Assembly: GCA_014843695.1 (NCBI GenBank) | Contig: CM026401.1 | Coordinates: forward strand, 28,455,051 to 28,519,050 | Direction of reading: 5' to 3' | Length of the DNA: 64,000 nucleotides | Source: Archivesica marissinica | Taxonomy: Eukaryota; Mollusca; Bivalvia; Venerida; Vesicomyidae | In this document: positions 15,201-29,800 of the stretch, piece after piece | Position numbering within the stretch: position 1 is the first letter of the stretch | Layout of the letters: every line of letters begins with the position of its first letter | The notes under the pieces: generated by a model | The model's input: only the letters and a program-made list of their open reading frames with translations | Databases searched by the model: none | Told to the model about the DNA's origin: nothing | Program-made: the position numbers and the translations under genes

Positions 15201-18200
15201 ATAGCAAGAATACAAGAGTACAGGATCCGACCTCCTATACCACATAGCATATAGCAAGAATACAAGAGTACGAGATCCCACCTCCTATACCACATAGCAT
15301 ATAGCAATAATACCAGAGTACGAGATCACATCTCCTATACGACATAGCATATAGCAATAATACAAGAGTACGAGATCACACCTCCTATACCACATAGCAT
15401 ATAGCAAGAATACTAGAGTACGGGATCCCACCTCCTATATCACATAGCATATAGCAAGAATACAAGATTACAGGATCCCAACTCCTATACCTCATAGCAT
15501 ATAGCAAGAATATAAGAGTACGAGATCACACCTCCTATACCACATAGCATATAGCAAGAATATAAGAGTACGAGATCCCAGCTCCTATACCACATAGCAT
15601 AGAGCAAGAATACCAGAGTACAGAATCCCACCTGCTATATCACATAGCATATAGCAAGACTACCAGAGTACGGGATCCCACCTCCTATACCACATAGCAT
15701 ATAGCAAGAATACAATAGTACAGGATCCCACCTCCGATATCACATAGCATATAGCAAGAATACCAGAGTACGAGATCACACCTCCTATACCACATACAAT
15801 ATAGCAAGAATATAAGAGTACGAGATCCCAGCTCCTATACCACATAGCATAGAGCAAGAATACCAGCGTACAGAATCCCACCTCCTATATCACATAGCAT
15901 ATAGCAAGACTACCAGAGTACGGGATCCCACCTCCTATACCACATATCATATAGCAAGAATACAAGAGTACAGGATCCCACCTCCGATATCACATAGCAT
16001 ATAGCAAGAATACCAGAGTACAGGATCCCACCTCCTATACCACATAGCATATAGCAAGAATACAAGAGTACGAGATCCCACCTCCTATACCACATAGAAT
16101 ATTGCAAATTTACCAGAGTACGACAGGGGTTCCCACCTCCTATACTACATAGCATATAGCAAGAATATAAGAGTACGAGATCCCAGCTCCTAAACCACAT
16201 AGCATATAGCAAGAATATAAGAGTACGAGATCCCAGCTCCTATACCACATAGCATAGAGCAAGAATACCAGAGTACAGGATCCCACCTCCTATACCACAT
16301 AGCATATAGCAGGAATATAAGCGTACGAGATCCCAGCTCCTATACCACATAGCATAGAGCAAGAATACCAGAGTACAGGATCCCACTTCCTATACCACAT
16401 AGCATAGAGCAAGAATACAAGAGTACGAGATCCCACCTCCTATACCACATAGCATATAGCAATAATACGAGAGTACGGGATCCCACCTCCTATACCACAT
16501 AGCATATAGCAATAATACAAGAGTACGAGATCCCACCTCCTATACCACATAGCATATAGCAATAATACCAGAGTACGGGATCCCACCTCATATACCACAT
16601 AGCATATAGCAATAATACCGGAGTACATGATCCCACCTCCTATACCACATAACATATAGCAATAATACAAGAGTACGAGATCACACCTCCTATACCACAT
16701 AGCATATAGCAATAATACAAGAGTACGAGATCCCACCTCCTATACCACATAACATATAGCAAGAATATAAGAGTACGAGATCCCAGCTCCTATACCACAT
16801 AGCATATAGCAATAATATAAGAGTACGAGATCTCAGCTCCTATACCACATAGCATATAGCAATAATACCAGAGTACGAGATCACACCTCCTATACCACAT
16901 AGCATTGAGCAAGAATACTAGAGTACAGGATCCCACCTCCTATACCACATAGCATATAGCAAGAATATAAGAGTACGAGATCCCACCTCCTATATCACAT
17001 AGCATAGAGCAAGAATACCAGAGTACAGGATCCCACCTCCTATACCACATAGCATATAGCAAGAATACAAGAGTACGAGATCACACCTCCTATACCACAT
17101 AGCATATAGAAAGAATACCAGAGTACGGGATCCCACCTCCTATACCACATAGCATATTGCAATAATACAAGAGTACGAGATCACACCTCCTATACCACAT
17201 AGCATATAGCAACAGTACCAGAGTACGGGATCCTACCTCCTATATCACATAGCATATAGCAAGAATACAATAGTACGAGATCACACCTCCTATACCACAT
17301 AGCATATAGCAACAATACCAGAGTACGGGATCCTACCTCCTATATCACATAGCATATTGCAATAATACAAGAGTACGAGATCACACCTCCTATACCACAT
17401 AGCATATAGCAACAATACCAGAGTACGAGATCCTACCTCCTATACCACATATCATATAGCAAGAATACAAGAGTACAGGATCCCACCTCTTATACCACAT
17501 AGCATATAGCAAGAATATAAGAGTACGAGATCCCACCTCCTATACCACATAGCATAGAGCAAGAATACCAGAGTACAGGATCCCACCTCCTATACCACAT
17601 AGCATATAGCAATAATACAAGAGTACGAGATCCCACCTCCTATACCACATAGCATATAGCAATAATACAAGAGTACGAGATCACAACTCCTATACCACAT
17701 AGCATATTGCAAGAATATAAGAGTACGAGATCCCACATCCTATACCACATAGCATAAAGCAAGAATACCAGAGTAAAGGATCCCACCTCCTATACCACAT
17801 AGCATATAGCAAGAATATAAGAGTACGAGATACCACCTCCTACACCACATAGCATAACGCAGGAATACCAGAGTAAAGGATCCCACCTCCTATACCACAT
17901 AGCATATAGCAAGAATATAAGAGTACGAGATACCACCTCCTATACCACATAGCATATAGAAAGAATACCAGAGTACGGGATCCCACCTCCTATACCACAT
18001 AGCATAGTGCAATAATACAAGAGTACGAGATCACACCTCCTATACCACATAGCATATAGCAACAATACCAGAGTACGGGATCCTACCTCCTATATCACAT
18101 AGCATATAGCAAGAATACAATAGTACGAGATCCCACCTCCTATACCACATAGCATATAGCAAGAATACAAGAGTACAGGATCCCACCTCCTATATCACAT

Positions 18201-21200
18201 AGCATATTGCAATAATACAAGAGTACGAGATCACACCTCCTATACCACATAGCATATAGCAACAATACCAGAGTACGAGATCCTACCTCCTATACCACAT
18301 AGCATATAGCAAGAATACAAGAGTACAGGATCCCACCTCTTATACCACATAGCATATAGCAAGAATATAAGAGTACGAGATCCCACCTCCTATACCACAT
18401 AGCATAGAGCAAGAATACCAGAGTACAGGATCCCACCTCCTATACCACATAGCATATAGCAATAATACAAGAGTACGAGATCCCACCTCATATACCACAT
18501 AGCACATAGCAAGAATACCAGAGTACAGGATCCCACCTCCTATACCACATAGCATATAGCAAGAATACCAGAGTACGGGATCCCACCTCCTATACCACAT
18601 AGCATATAGCAAGAATACAAGAGTACAGGATCCCACCTCCTATACCACATAGCAGATAGCAAGAATACAAGAGTACAGGATCACACCTCCTATACCACAT
18701 AGCATATAGCAAGAATACAATAGTACGAGATCCCACCTCCTATACCACATAGCATATAGCAAGAATACAAGAGTACAGGATCCCACCTCCTATATCACAT
18801 AGCATATTGCAATAATACAAGAGTACGAGATCACACCTCCTATACCACATAGCATATAGCATCTATACTAGAGTACGGGATCCTACCTCCTATACCACAT
18901 AGCATAGAGCAAGAATACCAGAGTACAGGATCCCACCTCCTATACCACATAGCATATTGCAAGATTATAAGAGTATGAGATCCCACATCCTATACCACAT
19001 AGCATAAAGCAAGAATACCAGAGTACAGGATTCCACCTCCTATACCACATAGCATATAGCAAGAATATAAGATTACGAGATCCCACCTCCTACACCACAT
19101 AGCATAGAGCAAGAATGCCAGAGTACAGGATCCCACCTCCTATACCACATAGCATATAGCAATAATACAAGAGTACGAGATCACACCTCCTATACCACAT
19201 AGCATATAGCAAGACTACCAGAGTACGGGATCCCACCTCCTATACCACATAGCAGGGATCCCACCTCCTATACCACATAGCAGATAGCAAGAATATAAGA
19301 GTACAGGATCCCACCTCCTATACCACATAGCATATAGCAATAATACAAGAGTACAGGATCCCACCTCCTATACCACATAGCATATAGCAAGAATACAAGA
19401 GTACGAGATCCCACCTCCTATATCACATAGCATATAGCAAGAATACAAGAGTACAGGATCCCACCTCCTATATCACATAGCATATAGCAAGAATACAAGA
19501 GTACATGATCCCACCTCCTATATCACATAGCATATTGCAATAAAACAAGAGTACGAGATCACACCTCCTATACCACATAGCATATAGCAACAATACCAGA
19601 GTACGAGATCCTACCTCCTATACCACATAGCATATAGCAAGAATACAAGAGTACAGGATCCCACCTCCTATACCACATAGCAGATAGCAAGAATACAAGA
19701 GTACAGGATCCCACCTCCTATACCACATAGCATATAGCAAGAATACAATAGTACGAGATCCCACCTCCTATACCACATAGCATATAGCAAGAATACAAGA
19801 GTACAGGATCCCACCTCCTATATCACATAGCATATTGCAATAATACAAGAGTACGAGATCACACCTCCTATACCACATAGCATATAGCAACAATACCAGA
19901 GTACGAGATCCTACCTCCTATACCACATAGCATATAGCAAGAATACAAGAGTACAGGATCCCACCTCTTATACCACATAGCATATAGCAAGAATATAAGA
20001 GTACGAGATCCCACCTCCTATACCACATAGCATAGAGCAAGAATACCAGAGTACAGGATCCCACCTCCTATACCACATAGCATATAGCAATAATACAAGA
20101 GTACGAGATCCCACCTATACCACATAGCAATAGCAAGAATACCAGAGTACAGGATCCCACCTCCTATACCACATAGCATATAGCAAGAATACAGAGTACG
20201 GGATCCCACCTCCTATACCACATAGCATATAGCAAGAATACAAGAGTACAGGATCCCACCTCCTATACCACATAGCATATAGCAAGAATACAAGAGTACG
20301 GGATCCCACCTCCTATACCACATAGCATATAGCAAGAATACAAGAGTACGAGATCCCACCTCCTATACCACATAGCATATAGCAAGAATACAAGAGTACA
20401 GGATCCCACCTCCTATACCACATAGCATATAGCAATAATACAAGAGTACGAGATCACACCTCCTATACCACATAGCATATAGCAAGAATACAAGAGTACG
20501 GGATCCCACCTCCTATACCACATAGCATATAGCAAGAATACAAGAGTACGAGATCCCACCTCCTATACCACATAGCATATTGCAAGATTATAAGAGTACG
20601 AGATCCCACCTCCTATACCACATAGCATATAGCAAGAATACCAGAGTACAGGATCCCACCTCCTATACCACATAGCATATAGCAAGAATATAAGAGTACG
20701 AGATCCCACCTCCTATACCACATAGCATAGAGCAAGAATACCAGAGTACAGGATCCCACCTCCTATACCACATAGCATATAGCAAGAATACAAGAGTACG
20801 AGATCCCACCTCCTATACCACATAGCATATAGCAAGAATACCAGAGTACAGGATCCCACCTCCTATACCACATAGCATATAGCAAGAATACAAGAGTACG
20901 AGATCCCACCTCCTATACCACATAGCATATAGCAAGAATACCAGAGTACGGGATCCCACCTCCTATACCACATAGCATATAGCAATAATACAAGAGTACG
21001 AGATCCCACCTCCTATACCACATAGCATATAGCAAGAATACCAGAGTACGGGATCCCACCTCCTATACCACATAGCATATAGCAAGAATACAAGAGTACA
21101 GGATCCCACCTCCTATACCACATAGCATATAGCAAGAATACAAGAGTACGAGATCACACCTCCTATACCACATAGCATATAGCAAGAATACAAGAGTACG

Positions 21201-24200
21201 AGATCCCACCTCCTATACCACATAGCATATAGCAAGAATACAAGAGTACGAGATCCCACCTCCTATACCACATAGCATATAGCAAGAATACAAGAGTACG
21301 AGATCCCACCTCCTATACCACATAGCATATAGCAATAATACCAGAGTACGAGATCCCACCTCCTATACCACATAGCATATAGCAAGAATACAAGAGTACA
21401 GGATCCCACCTCCTATACCACATAGCATATAGCAAGAATACAAGAGTACGAGATCCCACCTCCTATACCACATAGCATATAGCAAGAATACCAGAGTACA
21501 GGATCCCACCTCCTATACCACATAGCATATAGCAAGAATACAAGAGTACGAGATCCCACCTCCTATACCACATAGCATATAGCAAGAATACCAGAGTACG
21601 GGATCCCACCTCCTATACCACATAGCATATAGCAATAATACAAGAGTACGAGATCACACCTCCTATACCACATAGCATATAGCAAGAATACCAGAGTACG
21701 GATCCCACCTCCTATACCACATAGCATATAGCAATAATACAAGAGTACGAGATCCCACCTCCTATACCACATAGCATATAGCAATAATACAAGAATAGAG
21801 TGATCCCACCTCCTATCCACATAGCATATAGCAAATACAGAGTACGGATCCACCTCCTATACCACATAGCATATAGCAAGAATACAAGAGTACAGGATCC
21901 CACCTCCTATACCACATAGCATATAGCAAGAATACAAGAGTACAGGATCCCACCTCCTATACCACATAGCATATAGCAAGAATACAAGAGTACGAGATCC
22001 CACCTCCTATACCACATAGCATATAGCAAGAATACAAGAGTACGAGATCCCACCTCCTATACCACATAGCATATAGCAATAATACAAGAGTACGAGATCC
22101 CACCTCCTATACCACATAGCATATAGCAAGAATACCAGAGTACGAGATCCCACCTCCTATACCACATAGCATATAGCAAGAATACAAGAGTACAGGATCC
22201 CACCTCCTATACCACATAGCATATAGCAAGAATACCAGAGTACGAGATCACACCTCCTATACCACATAGCATATAGCAAGAATACAAGAGTACGAGATCC
22301 CACCTCCTATACCACATAGCATATAGCAAGAATACAAGAGTACAGGATCCCACCTCCTATACCACATAGCATATAGCAATAATACAAGAGTACGAGATCC
22401 CACCTCCTATACCACATAGCATATAGCAAGAATACAAGAGTACAGGATCCCACCTCCTATATCACATAGCATATAGCAATAATACAAGAGTACGGGATCC
22501 CACCTCCTATACCACATAGCATATAGCAAGAATACAAGAGTACGAGATCCCACCTCCTATACCACATAGCATAGCAAGATACAAGAGTACGATCCCACCT
22601 CCTATACCACATAGCATATAGCAATAATACCAGAGTACAGATCCCCTCCTATACCACATAGCATATAGCAAAATACAAGAGTACAGATCCCACCTCCTAT
22701 ACCCATAGCATATAGCAAGAATATAAGAGTACGAGATCCCACCTCCTATACCACATAGCATATAGCAAGAATACAAGAGTACAGGATCCCACCTCCTATA
22801 CCACATAGCATATAGCAAGAATACCAGAGTACGGGATCCCACCTACTATACCACATAGCAGATAGCAAGAATACAAGAGTACAGGATCCCACCTCCTATA
22901 CCACATAGCATATAGCAAGAATACAAGAGTACGAGATCCCACCTCCTATACCACATAGCATATAGCAATAATACCAGAGTACGAGATCACACCTCCTATA
23001 CCACATAGCATATAGCAAGAATACCAGAGTACGGGATCCTACCTCCTATACCACATAGCATATAGCAAGAATACAAGAGTACGAGATCCCAACTCCTATA
23101 CCACATAGCATATAGCAAGAATACAAGAGTACAAGATCCCACCTCCTATACCACATAGCATATAGCAAGAATACAAGAGTACAGGATCCCACCTCCTATA
23201 CCACATAGCATATAACAATAATACAAGAGTACGAGATCACACCTCCTATACCACATAGCATATAGCAAGAATACCAGAGTACGGGATCCCACCTCCTATA
23301 CAACATAGCAGATAGCAAGAATACAAGAGTACAGGATCCCACCTCCTATATCACACAGCATATAGCAAGAATACAATAGTACGAGATCCCACCTCCTATA
23401 CCACATAGCATATAGCAAGAATACAAGAGTACGAGATCTCACCTCCTATACCACATGGCATATAGCAAGAATACCAGAGTACAGGATCCCACCTCCTATA
23501 CCACATAGCATATAGCAATAATACCAGAGTACGAGATCACACCTCCTACACCACATAGCATATAGCAAGAATACAAGAGTACGGGATCCTACCTCCTATA
23601 CTACATAGCATAGAGCAAGAATACCAGAGTACAGGATCCCACCTCCTATACCACATAGCATATAGCAATAATACAAGAGTACGAGATCACACCTCCTATA
23701 CCACATAGCATATAGAAAGAATACCAGAGTACGGGATCCCACCTCCTATACCACATAGCATATTGCAATAATACAAGAGTACGAGATCACACCTCCTATA
23801 CCACATAGCATATAGCAACAGTACCAGAGTACAGGATCCTACCTCCAATATCACATAGCATATAGCAAGAATACAATAGTACGAGATCCCACCTCCTATA
23901 CCACATAGCATATAGCAAGAATACAAGAGTACAGGATCCCACCTCCTATACCACATAGCATATAACAATAATACAAGAGTACGAGATCACACCTCCTATA
24001 CCACATAGCATATAGCAAGAATACCAGAGTACGGGATCCCACCTCCTATACCACATAGCAGATAGCAAGAATACAAGAGTACAGGATCCCACCTCCTATA
24101 TCACACAGCATATAGCAAGAATACAATAGTACGAGATCCCACCTCCTATACCACATAGCATATAGCAAGAATACAAGAGTACGAGATCTCACCTCCTATA

Positions 24201-25306
24201 CCACATGGCATATAGCAAGAATACCAGAGTACAGGATCCCACCTCCTATACTACATAGCATATAGCAATAATACCAGAGTACGAGATCACACCTCCTACA
24301 CCACATAGCATATAGCAAGAATACAAGAGTACGAGATCACACCTCCTATACCACATAGCATATAGAAAGAATACCAGAGTACGGGATCCCACCTCCTATA
24401 CCACATAGCATATTGCAATAATACAAGAGTACGAGATCACACCTCCTATACCACATAGCATATAGCAACAATACCAGAGTACGGGATCCTACCTCCTATA
24501 TCACATAGCATATAGCAAGAATACAATAGTACGAGATCCCACCTCCTATACCACATAGCATATAGCAAGAATACAAGAGTACAGGATCCCACCTCCTATA
24601 TCACATAGCATATTGCAATAATACAAGAGTACGAGATCACACCTCCTATACCACATAGCATATAGCAACAATACCAGAGTACGAGATCCTACCTCCTATA
24701 CCACATAGCATATAGCAAGAATACAAGAGTACAGGATCCCACCTCTTATACCACATAGCATATAGCAAGAATATAAGAGTACGAGATCCCACCTCCTATA
24801 CCACATAGCATAGAGCAAGAATACCAGAGTACAGGATCCCACCTCCTATACCACATAGCATATAGCAATAATACAAGAGTACGAGATCCCACCTCCTATA
24901 CAACATAGCATATAGCAATAATACAAGAGTACGAGATCACAACTCCAATACCACATAGCATATAGCAAGAATACCAGAGTACAGGATCCCACCTCCTATA
25001 CAACATAGCAGATAGCAAGAATACAAGAGTACAGGATCCCACCTCCTATATCACATAGCATATAGCAAGAATACAATAGTACGAGATCCCACCTCCTATA
25101 CCACATAGCATATAGCAAGAATACAAGAGTACGAGATCTCACCTCCTATACCACATGGCATATAGCAAGAATACCAGAGTACAGGATCCCACCTCCTATA
25201 CTACATAGCATATAGCAATAATACCAGAGTACGAGATCACACCTCCTATACCACATAGCATATAGCAAGAATACAAGAGTACGGGATCCTACCTCCTATA
25301 CTACAT
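9227..25306 (-). repeat. 50-bp satellite array, right arm (reverse orientation)
   Basis: The same 50-bp unit as the left arm, but reverse-complemented (CTCCTATACCACATAGCATA on the plus strand), about 320 copies. Distinct variant strings recur at long range: the marker AGATTATAAGAGTATGAG occurs at about 10,261, 14,479 and 18,962, giving spacings of about 4,218 and 4,483 bp. Blocks at 11,442, 13,857 and 15,660 repeat at the same offsets. This is higher-order tandem duplication of many-unit blocks. From about 20,100 the copies become more uniform, with small deletions near 20,110, 21,790 and 22,570-22,700. No coding content is supported. Confidence 0.97.
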
Positions 25307-26306
25307 NNNNNNNNNNNNNNNNNNNNNNNNNNNNNNNNNNNNNNNNNNNNNNNNNNNNNNNNNNNNNNNNNNNNNNNNNNNNNNNNNNNNNNNNNNNNNN
25401 NNNNNNNNNNNNNNNNNNNNNNNNNNNNNNNNNNNNNNNNNNNNNNNNNNNNNNNNNNNNNNNNNNNNNNNNNNNNNNNNNNNNNNNNNNNNNNNNNNNN
25501 NNNNNNNNNNNNNNNNNNNNNNNNNNNNNNNNNNNNNNNNNNNNNNNNNNNNNNNNNNNNNNNNNNNNNNNNNNNNNNNNNNNNNNNNNNNNNNNNNNNN
25601 NNNNNNNNNNNNNNNNNNNNNNNNNNNNNNNNNNNNNNNNNNNNNNNNNNNNNNNNNNNNNNNNNNNNNNNNNNNNNNNNNNNNNNNNNNNNNNNNNNNN
25701 NNNNNNNNNNNNNNNNNNNNNNNNNNNNNNNNNNNNNNNNNNNNNNNNNNNNNNNNNNNNNNNNNNNNNNNNNNNNNNNNNNNNNNNNNNNNNNNNNNNN
25801 NNNNNNNNNNNNNNNNNNNNNNNNNNNNNNNNNNNNNNNNNNNNNNNNNNNNNNNNNNNNNNNNNNNNNNNNNNNNNNNNNNNNNNNNNNNNNNNNNNNN
25901 NNNNNNNNNNNNNNNNNNNNNNNNNNNNNNNNNNNNNNNNNNNNNNNNNNNNNNNNNNNNNNNNNNNNNNNNNNNNNNNNNNNNNNNNNNNNNNNNNNNN
26001 NNNNNNNNNNNNNNNNNNNNNNNNNNNNNNNNNNNNNNNNNNNNNNNNNNNNNNNNNNNNNNNNNNNNNNNNNNNNNNNNNNNNNNNNNNNNNNNNNNNN
26101 NNNNNNNNNNNNNNNNNNNNNNNNNNNNNNNNNNNNNNNNNNNNNNNNNNNNNNNNNNNNNNNNNNNNNNNNNNNNNNNNNNNNNNNNNNNNNNNNNNNN
26201 NNNNNNNNNNNNNNNNNNNNNNNNNNNNNNNNNNNNNNNNNNNNNNNNNNNNNNNNNNNNNNNNNNNNNNNNNNNNNNNNNNNNNNNNNNNNNNNNNNNN
26301 NNNNNN
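25307..26306. other. assembly gap of 1000 N
   Basis: Exactly 1,000 unknown bases. It separates the 50-bp satellite on the left from an unrelated 65-bp satellite on the right, so the true junction is not visible. Confidence 0.99.
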
Positions 26307-28973
26307 ATCCGTCCTGGACCACAACCGTTCCGCACCATCCCAGTATAACTGTCTACTCCTAGACTAATCACATCCGTCCTGGACCACAACCGTTCCGCAA
26401 CATCCCAGTATAACTGACTACTCCTAGACTAGTCCCATCCGTCCTGGACCACAACCGTTCCGCACCATCCCAGTACAGTATAGCTGTCTACTCCTAGACT
26501 AGTCCCATCCGTCCTGGACCACAACCGTTCCGCACCATCCCAGTATAACTGACTACTCCTAGACTAGTCCCATCCGTCCTGGACCACAACCGTTCCGCAC
26601 CATCCCAGTATAACTGACTACCCCTTGACTAGTCTCATCCTTCCTGGACCACAACCGTTCCGCACCATCCCAGTATAACTGTCTACTCCTAGACTAGTCA
26701 CATCCGTCCTGGACCACAACCGTTCCGCACCATCCCAGTATAACTGTCTACTCCTAGACTAATCACATCCGTCCTGGATCACAACCGTTCCGCACCATCC
26801 CAGTATAACTGTCTATTCCTAGACTAATCACATCCGTCCTGTACCACAACCGTTCCGCACCATCCCATTATAGCTGTCTACTCCTAGACTAGTCCCATCC
26901 GTCCTGGACCACAACCGTTCCGCACCATCCCAGTATAGCTGACTACCCTAGACTAGTCCCATCCGTCTTGGACCACAACCGTTCCGCACCATCCCAGTAT
27001 AGCTGACTACTCCTAGACTAGTCCCATCCGTCCTGGACCACAACCGTTCCGCACCATCACAGTATAGCTGTCTACTCCTAGACTAGTCCCATCCGTCCTG
27101 GACCACAACCGTTCCGCACCATCCCAGTATAGCTGTCTACTCCTAGACTAGTCCCATCCGTCCTGGACCACAACCGTTCCGCACCATCCCAGTATAGCTG
27201 CCTACTCCTGGACTAGTGCCATACCTCCTGGACCACAACCGTTCCGCACAATCCCAGTATAGCTGACTACTCCTAGACTAGTCCCATCCGTCCTCGACCA
27301 CAAGCGTTCCGCACCATCCCAGTATAACTGTCTACTCCTAGACTAATCACATCCGTCCTGGACCACAACCGTTCCGCACCATCCCAGTATAACTGTCTAC
27401 TCCTAGACTAATCACATCCGTCCTGGACCACAACCGTTCCGCACCATCCCAGTATAGCTGTCTACTCCTAGACTAGTCCCATCAGTCCTGGACCACAACC
27501 GTTCCGCACCATCCCAGTATAGCTGACTACTCCTAGACTAGTCCCATCCGTCCTGGACCACAACCGTTCCGCACCATCCCGGTATAGCTGACTACCCCTA
27601 GACTAGTCCCATCCGTCCTCGACCACAACCGACCCGCACCATCCCAGTATAGCTGTCTACCCCTTGACTAGTCACATCCGTCCTGGACCACAACCGTTCC
27701 GCACCATCCCAGTATAGCTGTCTACTCCTAGACTAGTCCCATCCGTCCTGGACCACAACCGTTCCGCACCATCCCAGTATAGCTGTCTACTCCTAGACTA
27801 GTCCCATCCGTCCTGGACCACAACCGTTCCGCACCATCCCAGTATAACTGACTACTCCTAGACTAGTCCCATCCGTCCTGGACCACAACCGTTCCGCACC
27901 ATCCCAGTATAACTGACTACCCCTTGACTAGTCCCATCCGTCCTGGACCACAACCGTTCCGCACCATCCCAGTATAACTGCCTCCTCCTAGACTAGTCCC
28001 ATCCGTCCTGGACCACAACCGTTCCGCACCATCCCAGTATAGCTGTCTACTCCTAGACTAGTCCCATCCGTCCTGGACCACAACCGTTCCGCATCATCCC
28101 AGTATAGCTGACTACTCCTAGACTAGTCCCATCCGTCCTGGACCACAACCGTTCCGCACCATCCCAGTATAGCTGACTACCCCTAGACTAGTCCCATCCG
28201 TCTTGGACCACAACCGTAACGCACCATCCCAGTATAGCTGTCTTCTCCTAGATGAGTCCCATCCGTCCTGGGCCACAACCGTTCCGCACCATCACAGTAT
28301 AGCTCTCTACCCCTAGACTAGTCCCATCCGTCCTGGACCACAACCGTTCCGCATCATCCCAGTATAGCTGTCTACTCCTAGACTAGTCCCATCCGTCCTG
28401 GACCACAACCGTTCCGCACCATCCCAGTATAGCTGCCTACTCCTGGACTAGTCCCATACCTCCTGGACCACAACCGTTCCGCACAATCCCAGTATAGCTG
28501 ACTACTCCTAGACTAGTCCCATTCTTCCTGGACCACAAGCGTTCCGCACCATCCCAGTATAGCTGTCTACTCCTAGACTAGTCCCATCCTTCTTGGACCA
28601 CAACCGTTCCGCACCATCCCAGTATAGCTGTCTACTCCTAGACTAGTCCCATCCTTCCTGGGCCACAACCGTTCCGCACCATCCCAGTATAGCTGTCTAC
28701 TCCTAGACTAGTCACATCCGTCCTGGACCACAACCGTTCCGCACCATCCCAGTATAGCTGTCTAACCCTAGACTAGTCCCATCCGTCCTGGACCACAACC
28801 GTTCCGCACCATCCCAGTATAGCTGACTACTCCTAGACTAGTCCCATCCGTCCTGGACCATAACCGTTCCGCACCATCCCAGTATAGCTGTCTAACCCTA
28901 GACTAGTCCCATCCGTCCTGGACCATAACCGTTCCGCACCATCCCAGTATAGCTGCCTCCTCCTAGACTAGTC
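26307..28973 (+). repeat. 65-bp satellite array
   Basis: About 41 tandem copies of a 65-bp unit beginning GTCCCATCCGTCCTGGACCA, followed by CAACCGTTCCGCACCATCCC and a variable segment ending CTCCTAGACTA. The period is 65 bp, seen for example between 27,021 and 27,086. Copies are highly similar, differing mainly at AGTATAGCTG or AGTATAACTG and GACTAC or GTCTAC. It ends abruptly at about 28,973 in unique AT-rich DNA. No similarity to the neighbouring 50-bp satellite was seen. Confidence 0.96.
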
Positions 28974-29124
28974 AAAAGTACCAAAAAACAAACAAACAAT
29001 ATAAAACGAAACATAGCTAGAGATCAATATCACAAAAAACTGTGTAAGCAACCACTATGCAAAGGTTCTCCGACTAGATGCTACCCGAGCAATACTCACT
29101 GATCTACTTCAAACATGTTTTCTA

Positions 29125-29130
29125 TTTATT
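29125..29130 (-). terminator. possible polyadenylation signal AATAAA
   Basis: On the minus strand the sequence reads AATAAATAG here, 67 bp past the stop codon of the candidate last contactin exon at 29,197-29,321. AATAAA is common by chance in AT-rich DNA, so the call rests on its position. Confidence 0.3.
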
Positions 29131-29196
29131 CAGCAAGCTTCATCTATACAACATAACGTATATAGCCAAATGGACTTGGAAGAGCTCGATAATGGG

Positions 29197-29321
29197 TCAG
29201 CTCAAACAGTAGCACCAGAGAGATAGTGTCCATGGATTAAGAGGAAATCCTATTGTCCACCTTGTAACCAGAATAAAGACCTCCTTTTTTGAGCATGTCA
29301 TAATATTAGCACATGTACATT
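29197..29321 (-). CDS. candidate last exon of contactin (C-terminal tail), tentative
   Basis: This is the best candidate I found for the missing 3' end of the contactin gene. Reading the minus strand, a CAG acceptor (ATATTGCAG) precedes an open frame of 40 full codons ending in TGA. The preceding supported exon (34,917-35,094) ends in phase 1 with G, and the first two bases here (AA) complete GAA, so the phase fits. The encoded tail is moderately hydrophobic near its end (FPLNPWTLSLWCYCLS). Contactins normally end in a hydrophobic GPI-anchor signal, and this stretch is weaker than a typical one. An AATAAA follows 67 bp after the stop. A phase match occurs by chance one time in three, so the true last exon could lie elsewhere. 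Confidence 0.28.
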
Positions 29322-29800
29322 CTGCAATATCTCGGAAGATGTCGGTAAATCTAATGACAAGATGAGCCCAGTAACACGAAATTTGGGACAAATACGATTG
29401 TTCACAATGTGTGCATGAGAGGTATGGTTTTAATATCTTGGGCATTCTTCACCAATAAAGTTTGAAATGGATTCGATCGGCCTAGTAACATCAGAGTTCT
29501 CTCCGTTGAATGCATCAACTACTGCTTGCTATTTGCACACACTTTACGCGTATCATTACGTATTACATACACTACTGTGTTCTCTTGCTTGCGTTATACT
29601 AAACAACTTATTTTCCAAATTAGAAACTTCTCTTATATCGGTTGGCCTTTCTCCCCAGATTTCCCAATTATGTCATGTAGTCGTCTTCTTTAAAACCAAT
29701 CAGCATTACATACTAATTTCGTCAAACAGCATCAGTAGTTGGTATATACGGAATGATACATTTATTTTTATTTTTGGGTTTTTAAGAACGCTATCATACA
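29322..29800. other. non-repetitive DNA, no feature recognised
   Basis: AT-rich sequence between the candidate last exon and a SINE. A 157-codon open frame on the plus strand (29,467-29,940) runs into the SINE and has no recognisable domain. I see nothing to support a gene. Confidence 0.5.

Noticed and set aside
1..25306. Many open frames of 60-120 codons with a recurrent YAMWYRRWDPVLLYSCYMLC pattern
   Set aside because: They are translations of the 50-bp satellite in whichever frame lacks a stop; the period is not a multiple of three and no splice or start context supports them.
26307..28973. CRISPR-like array of regularly spaced repeats
   Set aside because: The units are contiguous with no unique spacers, and the setting is eukaryotic; it is a satellite.
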